This document shows positions 61,640 through 64,000 of a stretch of 64,000 nt of DNA, in pieces. The stretch lies in the NCBI GenBank assembly GCA_019752045.1, contig JAIEMP010000010.1, positions 246,782 to 310,781 on the forward strand. Direction: 5' to 3'. The position numbers and the translations under genes were made by a program. The stretch is from Chitinophagaceae bacterium (lineage in GTDB: Bacteria > Bacteroidota > Bacteroidia > Chitinophagales > Chitinophagaceae). Numbering within the stretch: the stretch's first letter is position 1; every line of letters begins with the position of its first letter. Under the pieces are notes generated by a model. That model made no database searches, was not told where the DNA came from, and saw only the letters and a program-made list of their open reading frames with translations.

Positions 61640-62380
61640 ATGAATTATCGCCTCGAAGTCATTGCCTTTAAAATTGAAAGTTGCAGCATCATTCAACATG
61701 CAGGTGCACATCGTATTGAGTTGTGTGATAATCCTGCTGAAGGTGGCACTACTCCTTCCTATGGTTTCTTAAAAAAAGCAAGAGAGTTGGTGAGCATTGA
61801 CCTCTACCCCATGATACGACCAAGAGGCGGTGATTTTTTTTACAGTGCTGATGAGTATGATGCAATGCAAGAAGATATTAAGCTTTGTAAACAGCTCGGA
61901 TGCGAAGGAGTTGTGTTTGGGTTATTGAATACAGATGGAACCATTGATAAAAACCGAACAGCTGCACTTATTGAATTAGCTTATCCCATGCAGGTTACTT
62001 TTCATCGGGCATTCGACCGCACAAGAGATGCGTTTGAAGCATTGGAAACATTGATTGAAATAGGCTGCGAACGGATTCTTACTTCCGGCTTAACACCCAA
62101 TGTAACTGCAGGAACAGATATGCTTTCTCAGTTAATAAAAGCTGCCGATGATCGAATCATTATCATGCCGGGCAGTGGTGTAAAGAGTAACAACATTGCA
62201 GAACTGGCTAAACAAACAGGTGCTGTTGAATTTCATACCTCAGCAAGAACAAATGCTGTTACTGCTATGAACTATCAGAATCCATTCATGCAGGAAGAGT
62301 TGAGTTCTGTTATTGCGGATGAAAAGGAAATCATTGCCTGCCTGCAACAACTGAATCAACTACAGCAAACCATTTCATAA
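61640..62380 (+). CDS. cutC: Copper homeostasis protein CutC
   Basis: A 246-residue TIM barrel of the CutC family: RLEVIAFKIESCSIIQHAGA, RIELCDNPAEGGTTPSYG, YPMIRPRGGDFFYS, VTFHRAFDRTRDAFEALETL, RILTSGLTPN and EFHTSAR. Members are linked to copper tolerance in bacteria, although the biochemical role is debated. Cytoplasmic. Followed by a HEAT-like gene after 41 bases. Confidence 0.94.
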   Translation: MNYRLEVIAFKIESCSIIQHAGAHRIELCDNPAEGGTTPSYGFLKKARELVSIDLYPMIRPRGGDFFYSADEYDAMQEDIKLCKQLGCEGVVFGLLNTDGTIDKNRTAALIELAYPMQVTFHRAFDRTRDAFEALETLIEIGCERILTSGLTPNVTAGTDMLSQLIKAADDRIIIMPGSGVKSNNIAELAKQTGAVEFHTSARTNAVTAMNYQNPFMQEELSSVIADEKEIIACLQQLNQLQQTIS

Positions 62381-62421
62381 AACTGCTTTTTAACCTCTTT
62401 TCCTCTTTTGAACTCTTAGTC

Positions 62422-62937
62422 ATGAATCTCCGTGAAGAAATAGTAGCCGAACATTCAAAGGCACAAACCAATAAAATTATTCAATGGGTTGGGGCTTCAC
62501 AAAAACGGTTTGATGAACTGGTGCATTTATTTCTTACTGATGAATACCGTGTGGTGCAACGTGCAGCCTGGCCAATTGGAAGTATTGCCGAAACACAACC
62601 ACAATTACTAACTAAACATTTACCTGTTTTTGTTGCGCTGTTGCACAAGCCCGGTCTGCACAATGCTGTACGCCGGAATATTACAAGATTGCTGCAATAC
62701 ATTCCCATACCTGAATTACTGAAAGGCGATGTGATGGATATTTGTTTTGCATTCATCTGCGATGTACATGAAAAAGCAGCTGTAAAAGCATTTTCATTAA
62801 CTATTCTTGAACAGCTGGCAAATGAATACCCGGAGATTTTACCGGAGATCATTACCGTAATTGAAGAAAGATGGGATTATGAAACAGCAGCTTTTCATTC
62901 AAGGGCGAAGAAGATTTTAAAGAGATGTAAGAAATAG
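62422..62937 (+). CDS. Hypothetical helical (HEAT-like) protein
   Basis: A 171-residue all-helical protein with HEAT/ARM-like pairs: FDELVHLFLTDEYRVVQRAAW, LLTKHLPVFVALLHKPGLHN, AVRRNITRLLQYIPIPELL and AAVKAFSLTILEQLANEYPE. Possibly a scaffold or an adenylosuccinate-lyase-unrelated helical adaptor; no catalytic motif is seen. No signal peptide. Codon use matches the main genome. Confidence 0.75.
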   Translation: MNLREEIVAEHSKAQTNKIIQWVGASQKRFDELVHLFLTDEYRVVQRAAWPIGSIAETQPQLLTKHLPVFVALLHKPGLHNAVRRNITRLLQYIPIPELLKGDVMDICFAFICDVHEKAAVKAFSLTILEQLANEYPEILPEIITVIEERWDYETAAFHSRAKKILKRCKK

Positions 62938-63030
62938 AAAGTTGGGTTGCGATGAAGTGAAATTCAGTTGAAATTTATAGAAGAAGGTGCGTATATTTAT
63001 GAGTTTTGCTTCAATTATAAGAGTTAGACT

Positions 63031-63777
63031 GTGGACAAAAAAGCGAAAGACATATTATTCAAAACCTACTGGACTTCGGCTGGCTGGATAAGTGACGAAA
63101 ATCGAAAAACAGAAACCGGAGACTTTGTATACGCCAAAGAAAAAGGTTTGATGTTTGACCCTTTGACAATTACTAAAGCAGACCTATCCACAAAAATTCA
63201 AGAAATTGTTTCTTCAATTTCAATAAAGAAGGTAACTGATGCCTTTCTCTGTAGTTTAACTAACAAACGACTTGATTGGCGTTCCGGACTTGCAAGTTAT
63301 ACAAACGCACGATGTCTGTTGATAGACGATAATGTTCCGGATTTTTACTTTGGACATGGAAGTAATATCGACTTGAATGTTTTGAATTTTGAAAGAATTA
63401 AATGGGGTGGAGTAAGGCATAATAATGGACTTTACAACTGGTTGGACTTGTCGTTACTTAATAGCGAAAATATTCCCAATCCAACACATCAAGACATTGA
63501 CTTAATGAAAGCAATTCTTGTTGTTTTCGACAAATCAGAAATTGGTGAAACGCCAAGTAAATTAAGAGAGCGACTAAAAGAAGTTTTTAAAGGCTCAAAA
63601 GCAGAACGACACACATTGATGGAAATACTTGGGTGTGCAGAAATTTTGAAACCGTTACGTCACGACCGAAAAGAGCCAGGAAAACACGACTGGACTTTTG
63701 TTCTCCATTGGCGTGGAGAAGATAAGTACGACAAGGAAAACGTAAAAAAATACTTTGGCGAATACGGAATTGAGTGA
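63031..63777 (+). CDS. Hypothetical protein, probably acquired
   Basis: A 248-residue protein with GTG start. YWTSAGWISDENRKTETGDF and a central NARCLLIDDNVPDFYFGHG can be seen, then EIGETPSKLRERLKEVFKGS and a C-terminal WTFVLHWRGEDKYDKENVKK. No family recognised. Asp is encoded by GAC about three times as often as GAT, the reverse of neighbours such as cutC, which suggests transfer. A downstream inverted repeat (63842-63899) may mark the cassette end. Confidence 0.75.
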   Translation: MDKKAKDILFKTYWTSAGWISDENRKTETGDFVYAKEKGLMFDPLTITKADLSTKIQEIVSSISIKKVTDAFLCSLTNKRLDWRSGLASYTNARCLLIDDNVPDFYFGHGSNIDLNVLNFERIKWGGVRHNNGLYNWLDLSLLNSENIPNPTHQDIDLMKAILVVFDKSEIGETPSKLRERLKEVFKGSKAERHTLMEILGCAEILKPLRHDRKEPGKHDWTFVLHWRGEDKYDKENVKKYFGEYGIE

Positions 63778-63841
63778 ATTAAACGAACGGCTAACATGAA
63801 GCTGTGTAAAAAACCAAACAAATGCTTGTTTTTTCTTCAAA

Positions 63842-63899
63842 GCAATGTCTCCCATTAATTGAAGTTGAACGTTTGAACAAATGCTCACGGGGACATTGC
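63842..63899. repeat. Inverted repeat after the acquired gene
   Basis: GCAATGTCTCC (63842-63852) pairs over 11 positions (one G-T) with GGGACATTGC and its neighbour G (63889-63899), around a 36-base loop. The 213-base region 63778-63990 holds no other supported feature. Confidence 0.55.
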
Positions 63900-63990
63900 G
63901 TAAAAAAAACTTGCGCTTGGTTCTGTAGGCTCCCCCAAAAACAGTACGTTTTAAAAGTAGACAAAAGTCTTAATTTTAAAAACGTAAATC

Positions 63991-64000
63991 ATGAAAAAGA
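63991..64000 (+). CDS. Possible start of a further gene cut by the window edge
   Basis: ATGAAAAAGA: a Met-Lys-Lys start, typical of signal-peptide genes. Only three codons are visible, so identity cannot be judged. Confidence 0.35.

Noticed and set aside
63023..63899. True integron attC site
   Set aside because: GTTAGAC fits GTTRRRY, but GGCTAAC does not fit RYYYAAC and no integrase is visible; kept only as a hint of a cassette.
1..64000. tRNA or rRNA genes
   Set aside because: Intergenic regions were read for cloverleaf marks (GGTTCRANTCC-like, CCA ends) and rRNA cores; none found by eye, though a scanner could be more sensitive.

Overview
The window reads as chromosomal DNA of a Bacteroidota bacterium, most likely family Chitinophagaceae. 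Supporting signs are a type IX secretion plug protein (DUF5103), a DUF5686 outer-membrane protein with a carboxypeptidase-regulatory domain, a SusC-like TonB receptor, the bacillithiol-system protein YtxJ, the Bacteroidota-type GlmU-like protein, an acyl-CoA-binding protein, and promoters of the Bacteroidota form TTG-N19-21-TANNTTTG. Gene starts mostly lack Shine-Dalgarno sequences. No rRNA, tRNA, CRISPR array, insertion sequence or prophage was found; the one clear RNA gene is the SRP RNA (26853-26947).

Layout. 1-9 kb: the C-terminal part of cinA, a lipoyl E2 acyltransferase, a SixA-like phosphatase, a large S9 peptidase and a TolB-like lipoprotein. 8-13 kb: a minus-strand exonuclease/polyprenol-phosphate glycosyltransferase/EamA cluster, a 41-residue lipoprotein with ytxJ, a secreted amidohydrolase and a CHRD lipoprotein. 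13.3-15.7 kb: a homologue of plant glutamyl endopeptidase. 15.9-22.5 kb: a histidine operon fragment, hisG-hisD-hisC-[sorbosone/PQQ-type dehydrogenase, cytochrome c]-hisB, preceded by a leader peptide rich in His codons, an antiterminator/terminator pair and two near-identical palindromes. 22.5-31.4 kb: a hairpin cluster, a LolC/FtsX permease, the T9SS plug protein, SRP RNA, a small transaldolase, a GIY-YIG gene between inverted repeats, lepA and a toxin-antitoxin pair. 31.5-43 kb: an M20 amidohydrolase, GNAT, a GT39-like enzyme, ACBP, GT4 plus flippase, a Kir-type K+ channel, Sua5, and a hemerythrin/tpiA/GlmU-like cluster. 43-53 kb: TonB receptor with a DUF4397 lipoprotein, purC, an ABA4-like protein, a lactonase, RidA, a threonine dehydratase-like enzyme, a small protein with two cytochrome oxidase subunit I-like motifs, and trhO. 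53-64 kb: DUF5686 protein, penicillin acylase, miaE, a charged-repeat protein, glycosylasparaginase, cutC, a HEAT-like protein, and a terminal gene with foreign codon usage.

How it works together. Most of the window is housekeeping, envelope and extracellular degradation (several S9, M20, Ntn-hydrolase and amidohydrolase enzymes). The strongest regulatory signal is the his leader: reading through five His codons would decide between an antiterminator that starts at the leader stop codon and a strong terminator. A second theme is transcripts that appear to begin on the start codon. With the SRP RNA 5' end as internal calibration, TANNTTTG boxes in front of the his leader, the exonuclease gene and miaE place transcription initiation on the A of the ATG. 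A third theme is many short palindromic repeats of several families between genes, including a two-hairpin module with fixed spacing (2461 and 50826) and an inverted pair enclosing a GIY-YIG gene.
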